DNA of 64,000 nt from positions 186,001 through 250,000 of the forward strand of contig CBDDLL010000001.1 of the NCBI GenBank assembly GCA_965230625.1, given 5' to 3'. Below, in pieces: positions 36,901 through 45,461 of the stretch. Below the pieces are notes generated by a model. It had not been told where the DNA came from and searched no databases. It saw only the letters and a list, made by a program, of their open reading frames with translations. Every line of letters starts with the position of its first letter. The stretch's first letter is position 1. Source of the stretch: Saccharicrinis sp965230625 (GTDB lineage: Bacteria; Bacteroidota; Bacteroidia; Bacteroidales; Marinilabiliaceae). Both the position numbers and the translations under genes were made by a program.

Positions 36901-37401
36901 GTTTACAACAGTTACCCTGTCAATTCCAGGTCTGGTAATAGGTTCTGTGGTAGAAACAATGGAGCCGTTTTGGTAATAAACACCAGCATCAGTCCCAAGC
37001 ATTTCATAACTACCAGGTTGGCCTTGCTGAGGTCCAACATGAGGCCAATTATTACCATGGGTAAAAACAGGAATATGGCCTGTAAAGTTTGAGGGTATAC
37101 CTTTACCATAGCTCAAACTGGTACCATCTGCACGATGTGGATTAGACAGTACACCTGTCATTGTGGAGGGATCAACACCGCCTCTTTCTTTATACCATTC
37201 AGCTAATACATTTGATGGGTAAACCCAATTGTCGTACCTGTGAACATACCCCATGCGGTTTAATCCGGAGCCATCACTGCTGCTAACATCGTTTCCCGAG
37301 TAAGGTGGTGTACTACTAACTTGGGCATTACCATCGGAAATACCAAAGACAGTTAATAGTAAAAGGCTAAGCACTTTAAAACTTAAAAACTCTTTTTTCA
37401 T
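33940..37401 (-). CDS. Modular secreted GH26 enzyme, probable endo-beta-1,3-xylanase with two CBM31-like modules and a T9SS tail
   Basis: 1153 residues. A signal peptide (1-27) is followed by an unassigned domain (about 30-430), a Gly/Asp/Thr-rich linker, a CBM31-like module (about 452-549, CGEHGVSYVDDNTVRVYQKD), a second linker, a GH26 catalytic domain (about 604-935), a third linker, a second near-identical CBM31-like module (about 973-1069) and a type IX sorting domain (about 1090-1153, KISPNPVNSVLNVE). The probable acid/base is E721 (RWGYEFDGPHNEY) and the nucleophile E819 (MICESTPQG). CBM31 with GH26 is the known architecture of beta-1,3-xylanases acting on algal cell walls; mannanase activity is the alternative. 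Genes of a utilisation locus (susC/susD) are not adjacent. Confidence 0.8.
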   Translation of the reverse strand: MKKEFLSFKVLSLLLLTVFGISDGNAQVSSTPPYSGNDVSSSDGSGLNRMGYVHRYDNWVYPSNVLAEWYKERGGVDPSTMTGVLSNPHRADGTSLSYGKGIPSNFTGHIPVFTHGNNWPHVGPQQGQPGSYEMLGTDAGVYYQNGSIVSTTEPITRPGIDRVTVVNKTGYSYLISAGVFPGDEQPGIVMTEVKPNSDAQLPIPPKDWWTISNFNTGEPMSSVPEVYSSVAGLNPLDAHGWKHSSWSPQYPGGDQSKDFGTGGFAYTFGSVFGRNDGQYDLTNTLFAGFHTNEGYDPLVSGDPGYGCAFYLNDELQAVMDINLTDTYTAQAILVGQTKHNPDQERSAFNSNEFSHLKCIIGVQPGDKAELHYISHETAQSLISTYSNNGNWKRVEKTYQSNTSANVQNIALPNVVSGNGDGGNTGGDTGGGDTGGDTGGGDTGGDTGGGTTGDCGEHGVSYVDDNTVRVYQKDMGWTNVSNMYACVDGNCYEPIQADGYFYFDFNSQSTWSYVDPVLGQQYNYEFKLNHSGGFYTTGEVSFTFTTESCSFVAGSGGDNDGGDTGGDTGGDTGGGDTGGNTGGDTGGDTGGDTGGDTGGNTNPGNIITGKFTSDSGILLFIGQDTTSIGEYVRATGHIPAGLSGYTSINNLEGITSTASYGTGPHNLTALSQKYPNSALLVAVYLKGMLADVNNGTYDNNMNKMIDDLVALDRPIYLRWGYEFDGPHNEYEPTAYVNAWKRMYDRIQSKGAQSNISMVWHAANICGQTYLNKPYTDWYPGDNYVDMMGLSVFTPYDCNWSTQNEMVEFARGKTIPVMICESTPQGYDLSDNTKAPVSGDSRGVKTQTDANTIWNDWFSGYFDFIENNKDIIRAIAYINADWNSQGMWDDPYENGYWGDSRIFSTQHQNSIVKDNWLNEVPGNDFLLASSSLFDNIGFTSNNAGGDTGDNTGGDTGGDTGGDTGGDTGGGTTDNLCGEHGVSYVDDNTVRVYQKDMGWTNVSNLYACIDGSCYTPTQADGYYYFDFSSQSTWSYVDPVLGQTYNYEFKLNHSGGFYTTGQVSFTFTTETCNFVSQKSATLNSLVEEKNNVGYTLKISPNPVNSVLNVEAQSEYSVYNMSGVKVYTGIENKLDVSSWPNGLYFITCGQKKIKFIKK

Positions 37402-38046
37402 TACATTTGTAATTTAATTAAACAATGTGTTGAAAGTAAGATGTGGGTAAACAGCAATTATTTTTTGTTGTTATGTTTTTATTTATGTAAATTGATTATA
37501 TAAATTTCCAACTCAATATAATCGTGTTAATTACACAAATTAAAAATCCACATCTTACTTTTGTTAACTTGAATTATAAAATAGCTATTAAATAATGTGT
37601 TTCAATATTAGTACTTCGTTCAAATTATAATATGGACATTTAAACTTTTAACATTTTTATTCGATTACCTCACAAAACACCTATCTACCTAATATTCTAC
37701 TCATTAAATGCCGTGACATTTTCGTGACATGGATTATTTATATTATAATTTACTAACCTAATGTTAATTTTGTTTTATTTAGACATTAATTTAATGTTTT
37801 ATACAATTTTTAACGATATTAATAATCAAACACATTTTTTAACTTAATTATTATTTATGTACTATACTACTATTTAATATTTAAGAGTTAAAATTAAATT
37901 GCATATCAAGTAATTACATATGTAATAAGTAAATTAAACATATACTTATAGGCTTAAATGTGATTTTTAATATCTCTAAACCATCTTCGTAAAGACTTAG
38001 TTATATTTGCATAATTATTCGGTATTCAACGAAAATATAAAATAGA
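37402..38046. other. 645-bp intergenic region between the GH26 and GT2 genes
   Basis: Very AT-rich with no credible gene. It contains a perfect 14-bp inverted repeat with arms 101 bp apart (37433-37446 and 37548-37561), a rightward TACTTTTG at 37557-37564, and a rightward TATATTTG -7 element at 38002-38009 that probably serves the GT2 gene. Confidence 0.55.
37433..37561. repeat. 14-bp inverted repeat upstream of the GH26 gene
   Basis: AAAGTAAGATGTGG (37433-37446) and CCACATCTTACTTT (37548-37561) are exact reverse complements separated by 101 bp, immediately 5' of the leftward GH26 gene. The position suggests paired operator sites, or a loop-forming site, but no regulator is known. Confidence 0.6.
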
Positions 38047-38799
38047 ATGAATGTGTTTTTACCTAAAGTCTCTATAATAACAGTAGTATATAATGGCGAA
38101 AAAACTCTTGAAAAAACCATACAGAGTGTTATTAATCAATCATACAAAAACGTTGAATACATAATTGTTGATGGTAATTCTAATGACCAAACTGTTGAAA
38201 TCATAAAGAAATACGACCAATTTATCTCAATTTGGATAAGCGAGCCAGACAATGGCATTTATGATGCTATGAATAAAGGCATTAATCTGGCTTCTGGTGA
38301 TTACTTATGGTTTATGAACTCTGGTGATGAAATATATAATATTGATACTCTTGAAGAAACCATTATTAATAATCCTGATGCAGATGTGTATTACGGAGAA
38401 ACAATAATGATTGATGATAATGGAGTTGAGATTGGAGATAGACGTTTAAAAACTCCTGAGGTATTAACATGGAAAAGCTTCGAGAAAGGTATGTTAGTTA
38501 GTCATCAATCCTTTATTGTAAAAAAAGCTTTAGTAGATAATTATGATACTAGATACAAATTCTCTTCTGATTTTAAATGGTGTCTTAGTGCATTAAAAAA
38601 AGCTAATAAAATTTGTAATACCAACTTAATATTGTCTAAATTTCTGGATGGTGGATATACCAAACAAAATATCATTCCTGGTTTAAAAGAACGTTTTAAA
38701 ATTATGGTACACTATTATGGGTTATTTTCGACTCTGTATCAACATATATTTATATCCATAAAGTTTGTATCATTTATTTTAAAGCATAAAAGGTTTTAA
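38047..38799 (+). CDS. Glycosyltransferase family 2 protein
   Basis: A 250-residue GT-A enzyme. N-terminal PKVSIITVVYNGEKTLEKTI, then YIIVDGNSNDQT and the nucleotide-sugar/metal region PDNGIYDAMNKGI followed by WFMNSGDE (DxD-like) place it in the WcaA-like GT2 group that adds sugars to surface polysaccharides. It stands alone, with the GH26 gene on one side and an insertion sequence starting 40 bp after its stop. Any downstream partner genes may have been separated by that insertion (inference). Confidence 0.87.
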   Translation: MNVFLPKVSIITVVYNGEKTLEKTIQSVINQSYKNVEYIIVDGNSNDQTVEIIKKYDQFISIWISEPDNGIYDAMNKGINLASGDYLWFMNSGDEIYNIDTLEETIINNPDADVYYGETIMIDDNGVEIGDRRLKTPEVLTWKSFEKGMLVSHQSFIVKKALVDNYDTRYKFSSDFKWCLSALKKANKICNTNLILSKFLDGGYTKQNIIPGLKERFKIMVHYYGLFSTLYQHIFISIKFVSFILKHKRF

Positions 38800-38839
38800 T
38801 AAAATTCTTATAAATAGCACTTTAACTCATCTACTTATA

Positions 38840-39958
38840 CCAATTGTATTTCTAAATGATTGATATAATTATTATTTTTGGAGTATGCCAAAACAAGCAG
38901 AAATAAAGATAAAAGAGGAGCTTGAATACCTAAAAAGACTTCGCAAGAAAGAAAATAATCACAGGTTAAAAACACGTATTCAAAGTTTGATTCTTACCAA
39001 AGAAAAGAAATTCAAACGTCGTATTGATTTAGCCAACCACTTGGGTGTTGGAATAGCCAGTTTGGACAGGTGGACAAGAGTTTATAAAGAGGCAGGCCTC
39101 AATGCCATGCTTACCATCTCCAACGGAGGTGCAAGAAGAAATTGCGTCCCTCAAGAAGTCCATGAAGGCCTTGCCCAAAAAGTATATGATTCAAATAACC
39201 CATTACTAGGATATTGGGATGCTGTCGATTGGGTCAGAGAAAAATATGGCCTAAACATAAAATACAACACCCTACGAACCTACTTGATCCGACATTTTAA
39301 TACAAAACTCAAAACACCAAGAAAGTCACATTACAAAAAAGATGAACAGGCCATTGAGGCCTTTAAAAAAACTACCTAGTTTGTTAAGAGATATTAGAAT
39401 GAGTCTAATTAAAGATAATTTCAGTAGTGTGAACTTATATTTTCAGGATGAAAGTAGATTTGGATTAATGACCCATATGGGCAGGTGCCTGACTGCAAAA
39501 GGTGTTAAGCCAATTGTTCGTTATCAACATGCATTTAAAAACACTTACCTATATGGTAGCTTCTCTCCAATAGATGGTGATGCTTTCGTTTATGAAATAG
39601 AAGGAACTACAAGTGAGATATTCTACAGGTACTTAATTGAGTTTTCAAAACATAGACCAGAGGAACTAAAGTTAATTATTATTGATAACGCAGGGTTTCA
39701 TTCGTTAACAGTATGATATCCCTGACAACATAAAGTTGATACGCATACCGCCTTACAGTCCCGAATTAAATCCATCTGAGAAGATATGGCAGTATATAAA
39801 ACAGAAATTTAAGAACAAGGTCTTTGAAAACTTGATGAACATTAAGCAATGGTTGCATCAATTTGTGAGCGAAGAGTTGGACAAAAACAAAGTAATGTCC
39901 ATTACATATAACAGATTTTACAATGAAGCTTTTGTCAATCATCTTGTTCTTTAATTGG
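38840..39958 (+). mobile_element. IS630-family insertion sequence, 1119 bp, degenerate
   Basis: The ends are CCAATT (38840) and AATTGG (39953-39958), flanked on both sides by TA (38838-38839 and 39959-39960), the TA target duplication expected of IS630/Tc1-mariner elements. The terminal inverted repeats are imperfect over about 26 bp, with matching blocks ATACCAATT and ATGATTG. The transposase inside is broken in two places. Confidence 0.85.
38885..39954 (+). pseudogene. IS630-family transposase, frame-disrupted
   Basis: Three open segments in different frames make up one transposase. 38885-39379 holds the helix-turn-helix region (LANHLGVGIASLDRWTRVYKEAG). 39342-39716 carries the first two catalytic Asp (YFQDESRFG and LIIIDNAGFH). 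39736-39954 carries the final Glu motif (PPYSPELNPSEKIW). The first change of frame lies at an A7 run (39365-39371) and could be programmed slippage, since a +1 net shift restores the frame. The second, near 39705-39720, has a stop and no obvious slippery site, so it is probably an inactivating mutation. Confidence 0.85.
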
Positions 39959-40090
39959 TATTACTCCTCTCTCCCCTACTTAAATTACATTTTAGAAAAT
40001 TAATTCATAAAAATTAATTCATAAAAAGTGAGGGTGAAATATATTTCTGTCGTCTAATAAAGTAAATATTCACTTGAAAAAACTAAAATC

Positions 40091-40480
40091 ATGAAGAACT
40101 TGATATTAAGCCTATTCGTATTTTTTGCTATTAATTTAACATTAGAAGCCCAACGGCCACAAGGAGCTAAGCTTACCCCTGAAGAAAAGGCGCAAAAGCG
40201 TACGGAACGAATGACAGAAAAGCTTGGATTAGACAAAGATCAAATTACTAAAGTGAAAGAAATTAATTTGAAGATTGCTAAAATAAAACACGAACAACGG
40301 AAAAATGCTTCAGGTGATAAAACTGCTATGAGAGAAGCTATGCAAAAAATAAGAATTGAAAATAATGAGGAACTTAAATTAGTTCTTACAGAAGAACAAT
40401 TCGAAAAGTTTCTTACACACGAAGAAGAAATGAAGAAACGCAAAGGACAGAAAAACAGACAAGGTAGAGGACAGTTTTAA
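40091..40480 (+). CDS. Small periplasmic Spy/CpxP-like (DUF4890-type) protein
   Basis: 129 residues with a signal peptide ending near LEAQ (residue 20). The mature part is almost entirely helical and charged: LTPEEKAQKRTERMTEKLGLD..QITKVKEIN and later LKLVLTEEQFEKFL, followed by a Lys/Arg/Gln-rich tail. This repeated helix pattern is that of Spy/CpxP-like chaperones and Bacteroidota DUF4890 proteins. A periplasmic stress or chaperone role is inferred from the family. It has its own terminator at 40509. Confidence 0.75.
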   Translation: MKNLILSLFVFFAINLTLEAQRPQGAKLTPEEKAQKRTERMTEKLGLDKDQITKVKEINLKIAKIKHEQRKNASGDKTAMREAMQKIRIENNEELKLVLTEEQFEKFLTHEEEMKKRKGQKNRQGRGQF

Positions 40481-40508
40481 TAGATTTTCATTGTTTTATA
40501 TTCGTTTT

Positions 40509-40537
40509 GCCCTATCATATTATTGATGGGGCTTTTT
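40509..40537 (+). terminator. Intrinsic terminator overlapping the convergent pbpC stop
   Basis: GCCC.ATCA (40509-40517) pairs with TGAT.GGGC (40524-40532) around a short loop, then five T residues. The tail reaches the pbpC stop codon. Confidence 0.75.
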
Positions 40538-42902
40538 ATTCTGCATTATTACCAATACATATAATTCTTTTCTTTAAAATATTACCTTCTTCATCCATTA
40601 ATGTAACAAGGTGAAGTCCTACAGTAGGTTGAATTGCCATTTGATGTACAAAATTTGTCTCACCTAAATACTCATCATCCATATGCCAATATATTGTAGC
40701 TGAAGAATTCTGATGTGCAACTTTTAAAACAACTGCTTGCATTTGTCCATCTAATCCCACAGGTAAATATATTTTATTAGTATTCTGGGGATAAATAAAC
40801 TCCATTACCTGTGTTTGAATTGAATAACAATTCTGATGATATGGAGGTAATCTTTTATAAAGAGGATGGTTTCTACGATAATACCACTCCATAGCAGGCG
40901 GTAATTTAAACCAGTTCACATGTTTCATCTTAAGCGTTGGATAACATTCTGAATTCACTCTATACTTTCCTGATTCATCTAAGTGAACAAGCTGATGATA
41001 TGGGCATAATTCACTTTTTTTACCTTGCAACGGAATATAAACCGAATCAACTGTACAATAGGGGCCGGCCTTATATCCAGACTCCTTACATACAGCAATC
41101 TTATCCATATCATCATAAGGAGGTTGAAACCATGTTGTTTTAGGTAAATGATGAAAAATATCAAACAATAAAGGTCCTGCTGTACTTCCTCCTACAATAC
41201 CAGGTCTTCCTTCGCCAGTTGCATTACCAACCCATACACCAACAACATATTCAGGAGTTATGCCAATTGCCCAAGCGTCTCTATAGCCAAAACTTGTTCC
41301 CGTTTTCCATGCAACTTTTTTACTCGACGAAAACATTTGCCATCCAGCTTCTTCATCTGGTCGCGATACCCCTGTTAGCGCTTCAAAAGTACTATAAATT
41401 GCACCTGCACTAAATACCGGAAAAAAATCAGTGTTTGATCCCCTCTTTAATTTTTCATTTTTAAATAAAATTGGAGCTTGAAATTCCTTAGAATAATACA
41501 CACTATTGTTTTCTGAAAAATTCAGTAAGCTCCTTGCCATAGATGTGTAAACTCCTGATAATTCAAATAATGTTGCCTCTGCTCCTCCCAGAATTAAAGA
41601 TAATCCATAATAATCGGGATCTGACTTGATTGTTGACAACCCACTTTTTTGCAAAATATCACAAAATCTTCCCGTATCATATTCCTTAAGTAGTTTTACA
41701 GCTGGTACATTGAGAGAGCGACTTAAAGCTTCATCGGCATGAACTGCACCTTCAAACATTCTATTGTAATTTTTAGGTGCAAAGTTTTTATAATATGTTG
41801 GAATATCCGGAACCAAACTTGAAGGCAGAATTTTTCCATCTTGCAATACAGCAGTATACAAAAAAGGTTTTAAAATACTACCCGTACTTCTTGGTGCTTG
41901 AATAACATCAACATGATTTTGATGAAAATCATTATCTCGAGGAGATGTGTTACCACAATAAGCCAACACCTTTCCACTTTTTACTTCTACAACAATTATA
42001 GCTGCATTATGTATTTCGTTTAATCGCAGTTTATGATGGTGAAAATTTACTGTTTGACATACTCTTTTTTGTAAATTTTTTCTCAAGGAAAGGTGATATA
42101 TTTTCCCTTCCTGTTTTTTTCTACAATAATCTAATAAATGAGGAGCCAATTGAGGTAATGCATAAGGGTGATCAGGTATTGGTTCATCCAATGATAATTG
42201 ATATGTTAACGAATCTATTATCTTCTTTTTAGATAGTTTTTTTAGTAGACGATTTCTCTTTTGTAGTAACAACTGCCTGTTTTTACCTGTATGTATTAAA
42301 CCTGGTGCATTGGGAAGTACAGCCAACATCGCACTTTCTGCCCATGATAATTGATACGGTGGACGCTGATAATAACGCCAGGAAGCAGCTTCGAGACCAA
42401 CAACATTTCCTCCAAATGGTGCATGGGTTGCATACAAGTTTAAAATTTCAGATTTAGAATGTGTTAATTCCAACCTTAGAGCTTGAATCATTTCAATGCC
42501 TTTACTCCATAGGTTTCTTTTTCGCCTGGCTACCATACGCATCACTTGCATTGTAATGGTACTTCCGCCACTTACAATTTTCCCTTGAGTAATGTTTTGC
42601 TTAATTGCCCTACCAATCGATAATGGATTTACTCCCGGATGATTATAGAAATTCTCATCCTCAAACATAAGCAAACTCGTTGTAAACTTTTTAGGAATTG
42701 AGTCTCCTGCAGGAAATCTCCATTGTCCATCTCTAGCTACATGAGCTCCCAGCAAATGATTATCATTATCATAAATTACTGTAGAATAATCAACATTAAA
42801 TAAAGGAAACGAAATAGAAAACCAAAAAATAATTCCGATACATAATACTAAGGCAGAAACTATTAACCATCTTTTATTTATGATACTCTTAATTTGTCTC
42901 AT
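40536..42902 (-). CDS. pbpC: Penicillin-binding protein 1C
   Basis: 788 residues. An N-terminal transmembrane anchor (about 12-32) is followed by the GT51 glycosyltransferase domain (FEDENFYNHPG, GGSTITMQVMRM, ESAMLAVLPNAP), then the transpeptidase domain with its SxxK Ser in STGSILKPFLY, and the KTG box in WKTGTSFGYRDAW. The C-terminal part (about 690-788) is the BiPBP_C domain specific to PBP1C. It polymerises and crosslinks peptidoglycan. It abuts the GT39 gene and is probably co-transcribed with it. An alpha-2-macroglobulin partner gene is not in view. Confidence 0.95.
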   Translation of the reverse strand: MRQIKSIINKRWLIVSALVLCIGIIFWFSISFPLFNVDYSTVIYDNDNHLLGAHVARDGQWRFPAGDSIPKKFTTSLLMFEDENFYNHPGVNPLSIGRAIKQNITQGKIVSGGSTITMQVMRMVARRKRNLWSKGIEMIQALRLELTHSKSEILNLYATHAPFGGNVVGLEAASWRYYQRPPYQLSWAESAMLAVLPNAPGLIHTGKNRQLLLQKRNRLLKKLSKKKIIDSLTYQLSLDEPIPDHPYALPQLAPHLLDYCRKKQEGKIYHLSLRKNLQKRVCQTVNFHHHKLRLNEIHNAAIIVVEVKSGKVLAYCGNTSPRDNDFHQNHVDVIQAPRSTGSILKPFLYTAVLQDGKILPSSLVPDIPTYYKNFAPKNYNRMFEGAVHADEALSRSLNVPAVKLLKEYDTGRFCDILQKSGLSTIKSDPDYYGLSLILGGAEATLFELSGVYTSMARSLLNFSENNSVYYSKEFQAPILFKNEKLKRGSNTDFFPVFSAGAIYSTFEALTGVSRPDEEAGWQMFSSSKKVAWKTGTSFGYRDAWAIGITPEYVVGVWVGNATGEGRPGIVGGSTAGPLLFDIFHHLPKTTWFQPPYDDMDKIAVCKESGYKAGPYCTVDSVYIPLQGKKSELCPYHQLVHLDESGKYRVNSECYPTLKMKHVNWFKLPPAMEWYYRRNHPLYKRLPPYHQNCYSIQTQVMEFIYPQNTNKIYLPVGLDGQMQAVVLKVAHQNSSATIYWHMDDEYLGETNFVHQMAIQPTVGLHLVTLMDEEGNILKKRIICIGNNAE

Positions 42903-44453
42903 CTAAAATGGAATTTCATTCACTAAGTTTCTGAAACGCCATATAAATACATTCATTACTACTTTATTTCCTCTTTTAATAGGAATTAAAAGAGGTTCTT
43001 CATCATAATCCTCAAAACTATTCTTTAGCTCCTTGTTTGGTTCTCTATAATACAAAGAAGTAGTAATAAAGCAAGCATCATTTCCTAATACAACACCTCC
43101 TCTGATTCCATTAATTCGTTTATAGATATGTTGAGCCTTAATACCTCCCAAAACAAAAAGTTTTTTTTGGTTAGGTAATGCAAAATAATAATCTAAATGA
43201 CCCGCAGGAAACCATTTATGAGTTAATATGGCATAGTCTTCATTTAATGTCCCTTTAATAATATCTTTCTCAAGCTGCACTTTTATGCTTTCTCCAACTT
43301 TATCCCATGCATATAAATCAATAGTTGGATCATTTTTACCTAATTTATGATCTTCCTTTTCCTGTCCCATTGGGATAAATCCAGTATAAATTTGAACCAT
43401 AGCCACCAACAAAATAGATGCAACGAATATATTTGCTCCAATAACATACCTGGCCAATAGTTTTGTTGACTTAGATATAAGGTGTGATGTACAGTATACT
43501 GCTGCCACAACCATCAATCCATAATACCCAGGTCCGCTCCAATGAGGTAACGTACCATTGTACATAGACATACCCAAAACGATAAGAGACAATGGTACTC
43601 CAGTGTAAATTAAATAAGCAATAGGTTTTGATATTGCCCAATCTCTGTTTTTTAAGAAATACAATAGGCTAACCACTATAAGAACTACATTGAACGGGTT
43701 GTTATAAAAGAATTGACCAAAGAATTCAGGGAAAAAGTTTTTAAAATTTGGCCATATAGAACCGCTCCCTACTCTATCGCTATGAAAATTAAGGCTGGAT
43801 AAATCGTTAAAATAATTCCAAGCAATTACCGGAGAAAAAATGAGTAACGAAATGCATACTGAAAGAAGAAACTCCTTGCTAAAAAGTTTTTTATACTTAT
43901 AAGTTAAAAAATAGAGACCTGCCCCACCCCATAAAAAGACTCCATGATATTTACTTAGCATTGCAAATCCTACTGTTATACCAAAAAAGTACAAAAGTTT
44001 AGTTTTTTCGGTTTGAATGTATTTTGTAAAAAAATATAATGATAAAACCCAGAATAAGCTTTGTGGAGTATCTGGCAAAATAAATGTTCCAGCAATTATA
44101 GATGCATAAATTGATGCTGAAGCAATTAGTGCTGCAACAATTCCAGTTTGCCTGTCTTTTATTAAACAGCCTAGTTGATACAAAAAATAAATATTAACGG
44201 ATCCTATTATTAATGATCCTAGTCGGATAAAAAACTCGTCCATCAACAACATATCCAATGTTGTAAATCTCATTAATATGCTTATCATTGGAGGATGATC
44301 AAAAAAGCTCCAATCAGGATATAGTCCATAGGATACATAATATACCTCATCAATTCCAAAATTGGTGAATGCCGCTACAATTAATCTGACTAAAAAATTG
44401 ATAATAAGAATATAGTATATACTATTTCGATTATTTATAATATTTGTAATCAT
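42903..44453 (-). CDS. ArnT/PMT-like glycosyltransferase family 39 membrane protein
   Basis: 516 residues with about 10-12 transmembrane helices. The first periplasmic loop contains the acidic GIDEVYYVSYGLYPDWSFFDHPPM segment typical of GT39 enzymes using polyprenyl-phosphate sugars, and the second has SKYHGVFLWGGAGL. The large soluble C-terminus (about 370-516) faces the periplasm. The acceptor could be lipid A, a glycan or a protein. It ends exactly where pbpC begins, so the two share a transcript. Confidence 0.88.
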   Translation of the reverse strand: MITNIINNRNSIYYILIINFLVRLIVAAFTNFGIDEVYYVSYGLYPDWSFFDHPPMISILMRFTTLDMLLMDEFFIRLGSLIIGSVNIYFLYQLGCLIKDRQTGIVAALIASASIYASIIAGTFILPDTPQSLFWVLSLYFFTKYIQTEKTKLLYFFGITVGFAMLSKYHGVFLWGGAGLYFLTYKYKKLFSKEFLLSVCISLLIFSPVIAWNYFNDLSSLNFHSDRVGSGSIWPNFKNFFPEFFGQFFYNNPFNVVLIVVSLLYFLKNRDWAISKPIAYLIYTGVPLSLIVLGMSMYNGTLPHWSGPGYYGLMVVAAVYCTSHLISKSTKLLARYVIGANIFVASILLVAMVQIYTGFIPMGQEKEDHKLGKNDPTIDLYAWDKVGESIKVQLEKDIIKGTLNEDYAILTHKWFPAGHLDYYFALPNQKKLFVLGGIKAQHIYKRINGIRGGVVLGNDACFITTSLYYREPNKELKNSFEDYDEEPLLIPIKRGNKVVMNVFIWRFRNLVNEIPF

Positions 44454-44576
44454 ACTTAATAAACATTAACGATGTGGGTGCGAATATAATGCGGTTAATG
44501 AAGAATAGAAAACAAGTTATGAGTTTTTAATAATTTCCATGACTTATGGTTTTGAAAGAAGTTTGAGTTATAAATT

Positions 44577-45395
44577 CTATGAAAATAGTTTTTCATACCT
44601 TTCCTCCAAAATGCTTTTATACTTTTCCTTTATATCTTCACTTAAAAAAGAATTCCCAATCCACTGTAAAGCAATATGTTTCCTTTTATAAAAACGCTTA
44701 TAAACTCCATCAATTTGCTTTCTGTTTAGACCTAAGTTATCGCCAAAATCATTAAAAATAGCTCTGGTTAACTTTCTCTTTTTTCCTCCAAGTGTTAATG
44801 CAAGTTCTTCTTCATCTTCTGGCAGAACAATAGATACATTTAGCAAATCGTATGCTGGGGAAAGTTTCCATGAATCATTTGAATGTATCATTGAGAAATT
44901 TTTCAGGTGCATATCATTATTACCTGTTAGAAAACTGAAAAGAGTTATTTCAAATAAGAAAATCTTGTCCAAAAGTGGATTGGAAGAATATTCTCCTAAA
45001 GCCTTTCCCACTTTTTCCATGGAGCTTTTGTATTTGTCAAAGGCTTCAGTTATTTGAAACATATCCAACATATGTATTTTCTCTCCTTTTTCAGTCCGGT
45101 CAATTCTTTTAGTGATATACGAAAGCTCACCCGACTGCAATCGAATTAAACTTGAAGGAACCACATTAATTCCGAAAACTTCTGCGATACGCATAGTCAA
45201 ATGCTCATTGGCCGGCATTTCAGGATAATCTATTGAAGGTGGTTTAAAAATGTAATTACCACCAAGAGCTCCAACAACGGTTAAGCGATTATCGGTCTTT
45301 TTACCTGCTTCATTAACAAGACTCATAGAAAGCTTAGGTTGAACACCTGGAACAGTAATACTTTGTTCAACTACTTTTTTAGCAAGCTCATCCAT
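44577..45395 (-). CDS. HipA-like serine/threonine kinase, 5'-truncated
   Basis: 272 residues from the first ATG. Kinase features are the Gly-rich loop GVQPKLS (17-23), the ATP Lys in IFKPPS (K51), the catalytic loop GNNDMHLKNFS (D161, N166) and the metal Asp in SPAYDLLNV (D183). The frame stays open upstream of the ATG and reads DYHETC...KFFGSKSAPLIPYSFDQ, which matches the usual N-terminal zinc-ribbon part of Bacteroidota HipA proteins, but the homologous start is missing. The break coincides with the start of a divergent truncated recombinase. No HipB/HTH gene remains beside it. HipA kinases phosphorylate GltX or other targets and cause growth arrest. Activity of this form is uncertain. Confidence 0.85.
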   Translation of the reverse strand: MDELAKKVVEQSITVPGVQPKLSMSLVNEAGKKTDNRLTVVGALGGNYIFKPPSIDYPEMPANEHLTMRIAEVFGINVVPSSLIRLQSGELSYITKRIDRTEKGEKIHMLDMFQITEAFDKYKSSMEKVGKALGEYSSNPLLDKIFLFEITLFSFLTGNNDMHLKNFSMIHSNDSWKLSPAYDLLNVSIVLPEDEEELALTLGGKKRKLTRAIFNDFGDNLGLNRKQIDGVYKRFYKRKHIALQWIGNSFLSEDIKEKYKSILEERYEKLFS

Positions 45396-45461
45396 TTGAT
45401 CAAAAGAGTAGGGAATAAGAGGGGCTGACTTTGAACCAAAAAATTTTATACTACAAGTCTC

